Below, one piece after another: positions 16,379-25,307 of a stretch of 32,023 bases of DNA. Positions within the stretch are counted from its first letter, which is position 1. Each line of letters opens with the position of its first letter. This DNA comes from a virus. Under the pieces are notes generated by a model, which searched no databases, was not told the origin of the DNA, and saw only the letters and a program-made list of their open reading frames with translations. A program made the translations under genes and the position numbers. The stretch covers positions 1 through 32,023 of the IMG/VR virus record IMGVR_UViG_3300034198_000329; one strand, written 5' to 3'.

Positions 16379-19300
16379 TTAGGAAGCAAGACCTTTTCTA
16401 GATTTTCTCGCGGCAGTTTTTTGAGTAGCCTGTTTCTTAGGTACCAGCCCACCTGTGTTCCAAATGCTCCTATCGGAGTAGGGATCGTAATCAGGTCCAA
16501 TAGCGCCTGTATCCCCTCGAGAAGCTTTTTCATACTCTTTTGCAGTTGCTGCGAGGTCTTTCTCACGTTCTTTTGCAGTTCGATCTCTTTCCTCCTGAGT
16601 TCTGCCCTCAACATTAGTAGAAGGTCTTGACCAAGCTTTCTCATAGCCAGCCTTGTCGAAAGTGCCTTTTGCGACAGCCTCCCTAGTTTTTTCAATGGAG
16701 AAATCAGATTGGTAATTACGTGTTGCTGTTGTGGGGTTTGTAATAGCGTTAATCGCAGCGTTCTTTTGCTTACCTGTAGCGGTGAAGCCAATATCTGTCA
16801 GAAGACCTACAATCGGTGAGCTTATGGAGCCTGTAAGTGCATCAATGCGGGACTGCAAGTCTTGCTTTTGAGCTTCATCCGTAACGCGAGACAAAGCAGC
16901 CTGAGCATCAGAGATAGCCTCCATTTTTTGGAAATCGCCAATGATACCACCAGAGAAGACACGTCCAAATCCCGTAGCTTGCTTGGAAGCATCATTAATA
17001 GCATTTACACCAAAACCGTAAGGATCAGAGGTGATAGCGTCGTAGTTTTCTTTGGCCCAACCTTCGTAGCTCTTTTCGGAAGTACCAGTGCCCTGCTGAT
17101 CCCTGTCACGACCTTCTCTCTCTACTTTTTCTGTAGCGGTGGTAGGAGTCTCTGTCTCAGGTGCTTTTACTGCATCTGCAAGTTCTTGAGTCCACGGCAC
17201 AAACCCTTCCGGCACAATACCAAGGGGAGTGTCATTGAGGAAGTTAATCGTTCTCTCTTCTTTGGTCGTAGGGTTGATGTACTTACGCTGTTGAATGCCA
17301 GTTTGCCCAGTACCTAGCGAGAACTGAGTACGATCAGGCATACCACCTTCAGCCATCCCCACAGGTACAGACATATCCGGGAGAGGGTAGGGATTTGCTG
17401 GGGTCTGGGTAATCATACCGCCATATGCCATGCCAGCGCCACCACCAGAGGCACCAAGGGCTTCCATGAGCATCTGCTGCTCTTCCGGGGTAAGCTCTTC
17501 GTCTTGACCTTCCATAGGCACTCCCTGAGCGTCTACGGGGGTACCCCCAATACGGCCATCAGCATCCATCTCTGCCAGACCCTGCTTAGCCTGACTACGG
17601 AGGTCTTCAAAGAACCTTACACCAAAGAAGCGGACGACATCAGCAGGGACAATATACTCACCCTCTGACAGTTGTGCAGGGATATCGTCACGCACTTCCG
17701 AAGCCATAGAACCCGGAGGGATTTCATTACCAGTGACAGGCTCGACACTCATTCCGTCGTCAGCAATGCCACCCTCTTGCATTAGTCTATTCATTTGTTC
17801 ATCCTCTATCATGCCACCCTCGGCAAAGGTTTTTACAAGACCGCCTTTGGCCATCTTAGGTTTAGTGAAGTCAAATCGTGTCTTAGCATCTGAGATATCA
17901 ATCATCGTGCCGGGAGTGTCTAGAGTTTTAAGCTTACCATAGATTTTAACTGCGTCATTGTATGCAACCCTCTTGAAAGTCTTTAGCCAGTCTTTGTCTC
18001 GTGCTTTAGAAGCCTTATTGAACTCTTCTTTATAGTTATCCCTAAAAGACTTTAGACCCTCTTTATCTAGACCGGAAGCCTTAAGAAGTTGCTCCTCAGT
18101 AATCCTGTCATTCAACATGTCGTTGTAAAGTTTTGCAATCTTCATGTCTTTTGTAAAAGTTGCTGCAACATCGTCAGGAAGACCTACATACATTTTAGGT
18201 TGTGAGGCCTCATCTCCAAAACCTGTGATACCAAAACCTGAGGTACCGCCCGTAGTCTTGACTTCACGGGTAACAGTTGCATTTGTAGCGTCAGACAGGT
18301 CTCTTGTCGCCTTGTCCAAACCTGTGACATAGGTTTCATAGAAAAAAGAACCCGGCTGAGTCTGCTCAAAGAACTCAAAAGACCCCGGTTTAAATCTGCC
18401 TTCATGACCTACAATCTGCTCAAGCGAGGGGATAAAGACCTTATCAATATCAGTGCTCTGAGCGTAACCAAGAACACCGTCAAGAAGGTTCTCTACTGCA
18501 TCGCTCACATTACCTACTGGAAGTTTTGTGGCACCCCTTGTATCGGTAGACGCAATCTCTACAAGTCCGTCTTGAATATTAAGCAAGAGAGCATTTCTGT
18601 CGTCAAAACTCAACCCTGCTTTTTTGAGGTCTTCTCTAAGTTCCCTCTCAAGACCTCCGTCAATCCAGCCCAACCTGTTTGATTCAGGGTCATTCAAAGC
18701 CCTGTCAATAACAGCCTGCACTTCTGGTGTAAGAAGTTTATCAAGACCTTGTGTAGCTATGGCGTTTGCCTTGACCCTAAGGGCATTAATGTCTGCACCC
18801 GGACCTGCTTTTTTTGCACCCTTTTGCAAGTAGTCACTCTGAAACTCATGGACAAGCAACTCTTTCTGTCCTGTTCCAAAGTTCTCATTTGTAGAAACAC
18901 GAGCGTGTGCAAGAGTGTTCTCAGGGAAATGGTAGGAACCATAATCTTTTCTGAGTTCTTCAGGGATATCAAAAGTAGGCAGGCTTTTGTCTTTGCGCTC
19001 TACATTGAAAAGAATTTCTTTGTAGTCCCCATCTGCTTCCATACCATCAAACTCTTGAATTTGAGTCCTACGGTAGCGTGGGTAGTCTTGAACAGCAAAA
19101 GAGCCTTTCCAAGTTTTTGGCTCAATGGTCGAAAGCAAATCCTCTTTAGTGTAAAACTTACCCTTATCAATGCCAAGGTCAGCAGAGTTGTAAAGGGCAG
19201 ACTTTGCAGCAGGGGATTTGTCAAGTGCCTTGATAAAGTCAGACCCTTTCATCCCATTCTTAGGGAAAGGTAGACCTTCTGCAACTTCCATAACAGGGTC

Positions 19301-20215
19301 TCTGTAAGAAATCTCAAAAGGCTTTTGTAGTGGAGTGCGAATATCGCTTTGATGAAGGAGGTTGTTTTGCTGTAGGAATCTTTGATACTCTTTGTTCGCC
19401 TCTGAGAATTGCACTCCCATTGCGTAGTATCTCAAAGCCTCTTTTTCATCCTTGTAGCCAGCGTCCTTTACATCCTTAAACGTAACATTGTTATTCTTAA
19501 GGAAGGAGTCAATAACTTTATCTCGTTGAGACTCAGCAACAAATGCAAGGTCTTCCTGTAAATCAATGAAATTACTTACGGGAATCTCTCCAAGATTAGA
19601 GACAGCTTCAAGGTCTTTAGCTACACGGTGTGTGACAACTGAACTCGCAGGAGATGCTACAAGGGTTTCAAACTTAGTGATATCAGCTTCCGGCACTTTA
19701 TAGCTTGGAGGAGCTTTAGTGTACTCACCAGCTTGAAATCTCTGGGGTGTTTTAATATCTTGAGAAGCTGCAGGTCCAGCACCACCAGAGCTTACAACTG
19801 AAGTGTCAAGTGGTTTACCAATTCTTGTAGCAGCACCAGACATGCCTGCAGGGAGAACCTCAGCTAAGTCTCCGTAGGTAGGGCTATCCCCAGAAGCAAT
19901 TTTACGGAAAGGTTCGTAGGCCCCTTTAACCGCTTCTTTAGCAAACTCTGAGGTCTCTTCCAGAGATGGCAAAGAGGGATCAGAGATATATTCACCTACA
20001 GCTTTTGCGGTGGTCAACAGGGGTGGTTCTTGTTTGGTCTTAGTCTCAGGGTAAAGAGTATAAAGCTCTCCTGTGCTTTCGGACCTATAGATTGTACCGT
20101 TCAGCTCATCAAAACCCTCCACTACATCCCTAGGCCCAGCAATGAGGGGGACGTTCTGTGGACTAACGTCTTCAATTCGAGTGAAGGCATTCTTGGTCTG
20201 TTCGTCTTCGGTCAT
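16379..20215 (-). CDS. Composite virion protein with polyvalent-protein-like domain, 1278 aa
   Basis: Two parts are visible. Residues 1-785 are Lys/Asp/Glu/Phe-rich, AT-richer at DNA level, and include HARVSTNENFGTG then LLVHEFQSDYLQKG (about 437-466), resembling the 'EIQSDWHQ' segment of large polyvalent proteins that some phages inject. Residues 788-1278 begin MAKGGLVKTFAEGG and contain DDIPAQLSEGEYIVPADVVRFFG, several AEGGM/AYGGM repeats, and an Ala/Glu/Lys tail ending in a basic stretch (KKQATQKTAARKSRKG). I recall the second part as a recurring structural module of marine phages. Location between portal and scaffold suggests a head or ejected protein. Starts ATG, overlapping the upstream gene by 4 bases (ATGA). 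The fusion is read directly; the function is inference. Confidence 0.8.
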   Translation of the reverse strand: MTEDEQTKNAFTRIEDVSPQNVPLIAGPRDVVEGFDELNGTIYRSESTGELYTLYPETKTKQEPPLLTTAKAVGEYISDPSLPSLEETSEFAKEAVKGAYEPFRKIASGDSPTYGDLAEVLPAGMSGAATRIGKPLDTSVVSSGGAGPAASQDIKTPQRFQAGEYTKAPPSYKVPEADITKFETLVASPASSVVTHRVAKDLEAVSNLGEIPVSNFIDLQEDLAFVAESQRDKVIDSFLKNNNVTFKDVKDAGYKDEKEALRYYAMGVQFSEANKEYQRFLQQNNLLHQSDIRTPLQKPFEISYRDPVMEVAEGLPFPKNGMKGSDFIKALDKSPAAKSALYNSADLGIDKGKFYTKEDLLSTIEPKTWKGSFAVQDYPRYRRTQIQEFDGMEADGDYKEILFNVERKDKSLPTFDIPEELRKDYGSYHFPENTLAHARVSTNENFGTGQKELLVHEFQSDYLQKGAKKAGPGADINALRVKANAIATQGLDKLLTPEVQAVIDRALNDPESNRLGWIDGGLERELREDLKKAGLSFDDRNALLLNIQDGLVEIASTDTRGATKLPVGNVSDAVENLLDGVLGYAQSTDIDKVFIPSLEQIVGHEGRFKPGSFEFFEQTQPGSFFYETYVTGLDKATRDLSDATNATVTREVKTTGGTSGFGITGFGDEASQPKMYVGLPDDVAATFTKDMKIAKLYNDMLNDRITEEQLLKASGLDKEGLKSFRDNYKEEFNKASKARDKDWLKTFKRVAYNDAVKIYGKLKTLDTPGTMIDISDAKTRFDFTKPKMAKGGLVKTFAEGGMIEDEQMNRLMQEGGIADDGMSVEPVTGNEIPPGSMASEVRDDIPAQLSEGEYIVPADVVRFFGVRFFEDLRSQAKQGLAEMDADGRIGGTPVDAQGVPMEGQDEELTPEEQQMLMEALGASGGGAGMAYGGMITQTPANPYPLPDMSVPVGMAEGGMPDRTQFSLGTGQTGIQQRKYINPTTKEERTINFLNDTPLGIVPEGFVPWTQELADAVKAPETETPTTATEKVEREGRDRDQQGTGTSEKSYEGWAKENYDAITSDPYGFGVNAINDASKQATGFGRVFSGGIIGDFQKMEAISDAQAALSRVTDEAQKQDLQSRIDALTGSISSPIVGLLTDIGFTATGKQKNAAINAITNPTTATRNYQSDFSIEKTREAVAKGTFDKAGYEKAWSRPSTNVEGRTQEERDRTAKEREKDLAATAKEYEKASRGDTGAIGPDYDPYSDRSIWNTGGLVPKKQATQKTAARKSRKGLAS

Positions 20216-20403
20216 TTAGCATTAACCTTGTCACGGAGTTGCTCTAGTTTGCGGAGGGCTTGGATTTCACCCTGAGTACGATGAAAGTCTACCGGGTCAG
20301 TCAACTGTTCCAACTTCTTGTGGCAGGCTTGAATACGCTCCTGCAGTTCCACCAAGAAGTCATCCCAGAGTTCTCTGTTGTTTACGAAAGGCTTGAGATT
20401 CAC
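20212..20403 (-). CDS. Small coiled-coil protein, 63 aa
   Basis: Starts with GTG at 20403, overlapping the portal stop as GTGA, and its stop overlaps the next ATG, so it is coupled on both sides. The sequence is one predicted helix pair (WDDFLVELQERIQACHKKLEQL, then RTQGEIQALRKLEQLRDKV). There is no membrane segment. Small helical proteins are frequent after portal genes in short-tailed phages, with unknown role. It could be a portal- or scaffold-associated factor. Confidence 0.75.
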   Translation of the reverse strand: MNLKPFVNNRELWDDFLVELQERIQACHKKLEQLTDPVDFHRTQGEIQALRKLEQLRDKVNAK

Positions 20404-22490
20404 TGTGCACCCTGACCAGTATTTGCCGTAAAGCCTTGCTCACCCGGAGTGGGGACAGAGCCAGTACCCATGTTACCGCCACCAGAGCCTTGAGTATCCT
20501 GAGCCTGTACACCTGCAGGAGCACCTTGTGCAGGAGCCTGACCGGGTGCAGGAGCCTGAGGAGCAGGGGGTTGTGACGCTTGGAAGGTCTTAAGGAGTTC
20601 AGCTTGGATAGCAGCCCGCTGCATGGAGTTTGCAACCTTATCGGGATCAAGGTCCATAGACTTAGCAATCTCACGTACAATGTAATCCATACGAGCGAAG
20701 GGAGCCAGCACAGGGTTCTGCACAACACCAAGGAACTGCATCAGGCGCTGAGAACGAACCTCGTTAGCCATCAGAGACTCAGTGCCTGCAGCCTTAACTT
20801 CCAAGTCACCCTTGATCTCAGGGTCGAAGTCAAACTGCATGTTGAAGCTGAACAGAGCCTTACCCAGAGGGGCAAGCAAGTAGTCGTCAATGTTCTTGAC
20901 CACAGTACGGATAGAACCGTTAGCGGCAGACATGAGCATAGAGATGCCCGAGGCAGTACGACCAACACCACTGATGCCAGTCTGGCCATGTGCAAATGAG
21001 GGGAAACCAGTAGATTCATCAGCAAGGACACGAGCCTTGTCGAACATCTGCATGTTTTCATTCGAGACGTTAGGGAACTTAGTACCAAAGATAGCCTGAC
21101 CGGGAGCACCACCCTCACGACGGAAGACTTTGCCGGGGTAGACTTCGAGGTCTTGGCCGGGGATCAGGTTAGTCTCATCAACTTCAATCAGCAAGTTGCC
21201 ACTCAGAGCAGCATTGTCTACTGCCATCCGCATGAAACCATTCATCAGGGTCTGGGTGTCATCCATGTTCTCTGCAACACCAATGCCCCACATGGAGTAG
21301 GGGTTGATCTCATAAGGAACAACGTAGAAGGGGATAATGGTAGGGGTGAAGGGGTTCATCACAAGGCGCAGGACTCGGCCATTGCAGACCCACACGTTGA
21401 CAGACACCTCAGCTTTGTTTTTAAGCTCAGCAGGAACCTCTACATTATGGTTCTTGAGGATTTCCATGTCCACGTTGCCCCAGAACTCAAGGACTTCGTA
21501 ACGCTCTGTGGAGGGCTGCTGGGCATCGTCTTCCATGACCTGTTCCCACCACTCTTTGATGTAGTTGGGGCCAGCCTTGACAGCAATATCAATCTCATTC
21601 TTACGGAAGTAGGGACGGTTGGCAAGCTTGCGGAGTTCGCTACGAGACATCTTATGACGTTCAATGCCGTACTCAGCCTCTTCCATATTGTTGGCATCCG
21701 GGTCCGGGTAAAAGTTCCAGATGGAGACGTTAGAGACCATAGGGACAGTCTTAATCGTGGGGTCGTAATTACCTTCACCATCCCAGTTAGGGTACTCTTT
21801 ATCAACTGCAAACGGACCCTTCATCACACCAGTACCAAAGAGTGCACACTCAAAGGCAGTAGAACGAAGGTGCTTTGAGGCATGAGACTCCTCAAGCTGG
21901 TCATGGATTTTCTTTTCCATCTTCTTTGCTGCAATCATAGCAGGCTCGAAGGTGACCTGAGACGGAGTTACACCGGGACCGGGACGCACATCCTCAATAG
22001 GCTCAAGCATCTTCTTAAGCCCACCAAGACGCTCACGATACTCAGGCATAGTCTCGCCGGGAAGCAGAGGCTCAAGACCACCAGCCTTCTCTGCTTTCTT
22101 TACCTCAGCATTAGTCTCAATGTGGACAGACTCTTCTACACCCTCAGGGAGCGTAGTAGGATCAATAGTGATTGGGAATTTATTACCACCGAAGAGCACC
22201 TCGGTCATCTGCCCAAAGGCAGCAAGCACTTTAGTTTTAGTTACTTTGACAAAAACTCTGGACTTCTCAGTCTTAGTGAATTGGACATCCGATCCATACA
22301 GACCACGGTAATTGCGGTATGCTTTGATCCAACGCTGTTCTTCCGTCTCTCTCGCAGTCTCAGCCTTAGAGAAGCGTTCTTCAACGTAAGCAACAATGCC
22401 ACCAGCAGGCTTGTCATTAGGCGAGTCGCCAGAAGTATCCTTGACGGCAAGCATCTTGACGCTGTCGGGGGAGATGTTGTCTTCTTCCAT
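20400..22490 (-). CDS. Portal protein, P22-like, 696 aa
   Basis: I chose the ATG at 22490 (MEEDNISPD), which has GGA about 7 bases upstream. An ATG at 22496 and a TTG at 22502 are also in frame. Typical segments are EEQRWIKAYRNYRGLYGSD, ALFGTGVMKGP, VSIWNFYPDPDANN, VPYEINPYSMWGIGVAENMDDTQ and ADESTGFPSFAHGQTG, the pattern of P22/podovirus portals that form the 12-subunit ring for DNA passage. Residues from about 655 are a Gln/Pro/Ala/Gly-rich low-complexity tail. Follows the HNH gene inserted after terL. Length is close to the P22 family (about 725 aa). Confidence 0.9.
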   Translation of the reverse strand: MEEDNISPDSVKMLAVKDTSGDSPNDKPAGGIVAYVEERFSKAETARETEEQRWIKAYRNYRGLYGSDVQFTKTEKSRVFVKVTKTKVLAAFGQMTEVLFGGNKFPITIDPTTLPEGVEESVHIETNAEVKKAEKAGGLEPLLPGETMPEYRERLGGLKKMLEPIEDVRPGPGVTPSQVTFEPAMIAAKKMEKKIHDQLEESHASKHLRSTAFECALFGTGVMKGPFAVDKEYPNWDGEGNYDPTIKTVPMVSNVSIWNFYPDPDANNMEEAEYGIERHKMSRSELRKLANRPYFRKNEIDIAVKAGPNYIKEWWEQVMEDDAQQPSTERYEVLEFWGNVDMEILKNHNVEVPAELKNKAEVSVNVWVCNGRVLRLVMNPFTPTIIPFYVVPYEINPYSMWGIGVAENMDDTQTLMNGFMRMAVDNAALSGNLLIEVDETNLIPGQDLEVYPGKVFRREGGAPGQAIFGTKFPNVSNENMQMFDKARVLADESTGFPSFAHGQTGISGVGRTASGISMLMSAANGSIRTVVKNIDDYLLAPLGKALFSFNMQFDFDPEIKGDLEVKAAGTESLMANEVRSQRLMQFLGVVQNPVLAPFARMDYIVREIAKSMDLDPDKVANSMQRAAIQAELLKTFQASQPPAPQAPAPGQAPAQGAPAGVQAQDTQGSGGGNMGTGSVPTPGEQGFTANTGQGAQ

Positions 22491-22508
22491 TCTCATTTCC
22501 AATTTGTG

Positions 22509-23060
22509 TTAGTAGCCGAAGTCTTCCCAAGAAGAAAACTTGTTACCTTTTTCTAGGTTCATTTTTGCAGGAATTATCTGCAAGTTATTCTCTACGTGTA
22601 ACCCGCACACACTTTTACCCCGCAACGGAACTGCATGATCTACGTGATGAACTACGCCCGTTTTCTCTGAAACTTTAGCACAAAGGGTGTAAATACGACT
22701 TATCTGTTCCAGATTTGCCCAGCTTGGTGTGGCGTTATTTCTGGAAGCCCTTCTTTGAGCAACGGCAGATTGATGTTTTCCGGGATCAGCCTCCCTACGT
22801 CTTTTTGCCGCCAACCTGCTTTTTTCTTTGTTGTTTTTGTGCCAAGCTGTTTCTGTAGCACGTCTTATGTAGGCGTCTTTATTTTCTTGATAGTGTTCTT
22901 TGCTTGCAAAAGACTTACGATTTTTATTCTCTTTGTTCCAAGAAACAGACTTTTCTTTCGCACAAGCCTTGCAGGTATAGGTTTTACCTAAGGGGAAACT
23001 TTTACAATTATGATAGCTGTCCAAAGACTGCAATACTTTGCAAACATTACATGTCCTCAT
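22509..23060 (-). CDS. Free-standing HNH homing endonuclease-like protein, 183 aa
   Basis: Start chosen at ATG 23060 (MRTCNVCKVL), 1 base after the terL stop; longer frames would run into terL. Two CxxC pairs (Cys4/7 and Cys30/33) make a zinc finger. Residues 41-105 are Lys/Arg/Asn-rich and likely bind DNA. The HNH nuclease motif is HHVDHAVPLRGKS (138-150) with GLHVENNLQII (153-163) and KMNLEKGNKF (166-175). Base composition is visibly AT-richer than terL and portal, a sign of separate origin. Insertion between terL and portal is typical of homing or rescue nucleases. Confidence 0.85.
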   Translation of the reverse strand: MRTCNVCKVLQSLDSYHNCKSFPLGKTYTCKACAKEKSVSWNKENKNRKSFASKEHYQENKDAYIRRATETAWHKNNKEKSRLAAKRRREADPGKHQSAVAQRRASRNNATPSWANLEQISRIYTLCAKVSEKTGVVHHVDHAVPLRGKSVCGLHVENNLQIIPAKMNLEKGNKFSSWEDFGY

Positions 23061-23061
23061 T

Positions 23062-24633
23062 CTAGTACCCAAATTTCTGGTCAGCAATCTGGAAGCCTGT
23101 ACGTCCAGCATTAGGATCAAGATCAAACAGGCCACTCCTTGGTCGGGTCATAACCCCGTATCTAAGAGCGTCGTACAGGTGGTCTTCTGCTTTTGTGTCC
23201 ACATCCTCAGGGTTAGTCTTGTCCAGAGGAAGTGAGGGTAGTTGAGAGATCAGGTTCTTGCAGCTATTGAAGATAATCATACGTGGTTCGTCAGTGTACT
23301 CGTCAACCTGCAGGCGTCTGTGGATTTCGTTCTTACCTGCAATACGAGAGCCTCTACTTCTGTCTGAAGGACGCCAACGACACCCCTTAAGGATCATCCG
23401 CTCAGCAATGCTAGGCCCAGTATCTCCACGCTTGTGCCACAGAGAGGAGTCAAGAACACCGTACCGCACCTTCTCTCCAGACTCAGCCTCAAGAACTCTT
23501 GTTGCTAGGTCTTCTGCCAGAACCTTTGAGACGTACAATTCTCTGTACACAACAAGCTGCTCACTAGGGGCCACAGCAAACCAAAGAACACCAGTGTAAG
23601 AGCTATAACCGTAGTCTGCGGCACGGAATCTTGGCCAACTGCTAGGGATGTCAAAAGGCTCTACTACATGAAGTCTACGATTAAACTCTGGGAAGGCTGC
23701 ACCCTCTGCAGTGTCCCAGCTACCTTCTAGAAGTTGCTTCCTCTGGTGCTCAGGGAGAGACAAGAGGTTGGCTTCATACATTCCATCTTCGGCTAGGTAA
23801 GGGTTGTCGAAGAGGGTTGCAGGAATAAAGCGTCTTTCAAAGAGTGGCTCACCCTCACGAGAATGACCCTTAGGCCAGCGTAGAGTTTCACCAGTCTCCG
23901 GGTCAATAGCCCAGAAAGGTTTTCCGGGTGGAGAGGGATCAATGAAGGCTTTCTTAACCCAGTGATGTCCTGCCCCTCCGGGGTTAGTAGTAGCCCTCTG
24001 GTATAGCTTTAGACCACTGTCTTTCGTTGTACGGAGACGAGAACGCATGTAGTTCCAAGCGTAAGGACTGGCCCACTGAGTAAGTTCGTCAAAACCAATC
24101 CAGTTGTATGCCTGACCCTGATAGCGAGTAACGTCATCATCAGCATCAAGGTAGCTCATCCAGAGTGTCGCACCTGAAGGGGCTACCCAAGTCTTGTCTC
24201 TCTCTAAAAACTTAATCCCCGGAATGGCTCTGGGGTACAACATCTTTGAAACAGAAACCAGTTCTCGGAGTTCTTCTGTAGACTTACGGACCAGAAGCAT
24301 CTTGGCATGGGGGTTGTTCAGGTAACGAACTGGGTCAGCCAACATAGCGTAGGACTTACCACCACCCGCTGCACCACCATACAAGACTTCTTGTTCGTCT
24401 GCAGAAAGAAACTCTGACTGAGGGCCGGGGTTAGGGGAGAAGATAATTTCCCTAGCCTTTTCTACCTCAATCTTCTGTGGGATTGCTTGGGCTGGTACCG
24501 TCAACACGGGTGTTGGTTCTGGTTGAGGTGCCTCCAATTTTGGCTTCGAGTCTTTCGGCTTTTTCGAGGGCCGCTTTGTACTTTTCGGCAAAGTAGCGTT
24601 GGTTTGCAGCCTCTGTCTTACGTTTATACTCAA
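23062..24633 (-). CDS. terL: Terminase large subunit, 523 aa
   Basis: Packaging motor ATPase plus headful/cos nuclease. Walker A is GGAAGGGKS (86-94), Walker B YNWIGFDEL (176-184, Asp182/Glu183), and the coupling motif ATTNPGG (214-220). The nuclease acids are Asp340 (AADYGYSSYTG), Asp395 (YGVLDSS) and the Asp in DHLYDALRYG. Starts with TTG at 24633: the sequence AGAGGA lies 6 bases upstream, a strong ribosome site, so the first 55 Lys/Pro-rich residues are probably real. They overlap the upstream HTH gene by 167 bases. A GTG at 24507 is the alternative. Confidence 0.95.
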   Translation of the reverse strand: MSINVRQRLQTNATLPKSTKRPSKKPKDSKPKLEAPQPEPTPVLTVPAQAIPQKIEVEKAREIIFSPNPGPQSEFLSADEQEVLYGGAAGGGKSYAMLADPVRYLNNPHAKMLLVRKSTEELRELVSVSKMLYPRAIPGIKFLERDKTWVAPSGATLWMSYLDADDDVTRYQGQAYNWIGFDELTQWASPYAWNYMRSRLRTTKDSGLKLYQRATTNPGGAGHHWVKKAFIDPSPPGKPFWAIDPETGETLRWPKGHSREGEPLFERRFIPATLFDNPYLAEDGMYEANLLSLPEHQRKQLLEGSWDTAEGAAFPEFNRRLHVVEPFDIPSSWPRFRAADYGYSSYTGVLWFAVAPSEQLVVYRELYVSKVLAEDLATRVLEAESGEKVRYGVLDSSLWHKRGDTGPSIAERMILKGCRWRPSDRSRGSRIAGKNEIHRRLQVDEYTDEPRMIIFNSCKNLISQLPSLPLDKTNPEDVDTKAEDHLYDALRYGVMTRPRSGLFDLDPNAGRTGFQIADQKFGY

Positions 24634-24913
24634 GCTTAATCCTCTTATACAGACCTACGTGAGAGATGGCTCTACCACTCTGCTCACTCAGCCATGCTGC
24701 CACTGCTCTGTAGGAGTACTTCTTGAGGTGCTTCTTTGCTTGCTCAAGGAGTTCTAGTTCCTCTGGAATAGGTAGCAGTACGTCTGGGTCAGTTGGGTCT
24801 TCTTTGTACCCGAAGGGCATAATTCTCCCGCTTCTGACAACAGGCTTCCACTCGAAGTGGTCACCGTGGTCGATTGGCTTGGGGAGTCTCCATTCTTTTT
24901 TGATCTTTGGCAT
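24467..24913 (-). CDS. HTH protein, possible terminase accessory, 148 aa
   Basis: Residues 64-97 (KKYSYRAVAAWLSEQSGR then ISHVGLYKRIKLEYKRK) form a clear helix-turn-helix with the SyR-x-x-AxWL / ISHxGLxKR pattern. A coiled coil follows (AEKYKAALEKAERLEAKIG, 109-127) and then a Thr/Ser-rich end. The N-terminal part has RIMPFGYKEDPTDPDV. Genes like this occur just before terL in marine phages. It may bind DNA at the packaging site together with, or instead of, the TerS encoded upstream. Its last 167 bases also encode the terL N-terminus. Confidence 0.8.
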   Translation of the reverse strand: MPKIKKEWRLPKPIDHGDHFEWKPVVRSGRIMPFGYKEDPTDPDVLLPIPEELELLEQAKKHLKKYSYRAVAAWLSEQSGRAISHVGLYKRIKLEYKRKTEAANQRYFAEKYKAALEKAERLEAKIGGTSTRTNTRVDGTSPSNPTED

Positions 24914-24944
24914 AAGTTACTTATAATACAAACAACAGAAACTG

Positions 24945-25307
24945 TCAATCACTTTTCTTGGATGGGAGGATGAAGAGGGGAGTGTCAGTCTCAACCTTAA
25001 CTTCATCCTTGGGCTTGAAGCCACCACGATCAAGCAAGTCCTTAGCAGCAGCCATCTTCTCTTTATTGCCGAGAGCTGTAGGATCAGTCATGACCTCATA
25101 CATGCTGTAAGCAGCCTTAACACCAATGTGGGCAATGTACTTCTTGGTGAGTTCAGCAATCTCAGACTCAATCGACTCTACAATATGCTTGGTCGAATAC
25201 GTGTCGCTGTAGCCTGCAAGTTTCTTTGCTTTGACAAAATCACCCCGAGCCTCTTCGAAGAGGACATCAAGGAATTTCTGCTGCATCTCTGTAAGTTGTT
25301 TAGTCAT
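24945..25307 (-). CDS. Terminase small subunit-like protein, 120 aa
   Basis: Begins MTKQLTEMQQKFLDVLFEEA then VKAKKLAGYSDTYST, a helix-turn-helix of the small terminase type. SEIAELTKKYIAHIGVKAAY and NKEKMAAAKDLLDRGGFK follow, the usual oligomerisation helices and 'AAxxLLDRxG' ending. The C-terminus is acidic and short. Small terminase recognises the packaging signal and recruits TerL. The 31-base gap to the HTH gene holds nothing else. Length is in the normal range (100-180 aa). Confidence 0.85.
   Translation of the reverse strand: MTKQLTEMQQKFLDVLFEEARGDFVKAKKLAGYSDTYSTKHIVESIESEIAELTKKYIAHIGVKAAYSMYEVMTDPTALGNKEKMAAAKDLLDRGGFKPKDEVKVETDTPLFILPSKKSD

Noticed and set aside
22470-23070. Shared FGY ending of TerL and the HNH protein as a sign of duplication
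   Set aside because: Codons differ and only three residues agree, so coincidence is the simplest reading.
23062-23135. Longer start for the HNH protein inside terL
   Set aside because: The extra 25 residues are hydrophobic shadow of terL. The zinc finger begins right after ATG 23060, which sits 1 base after the terL stop.
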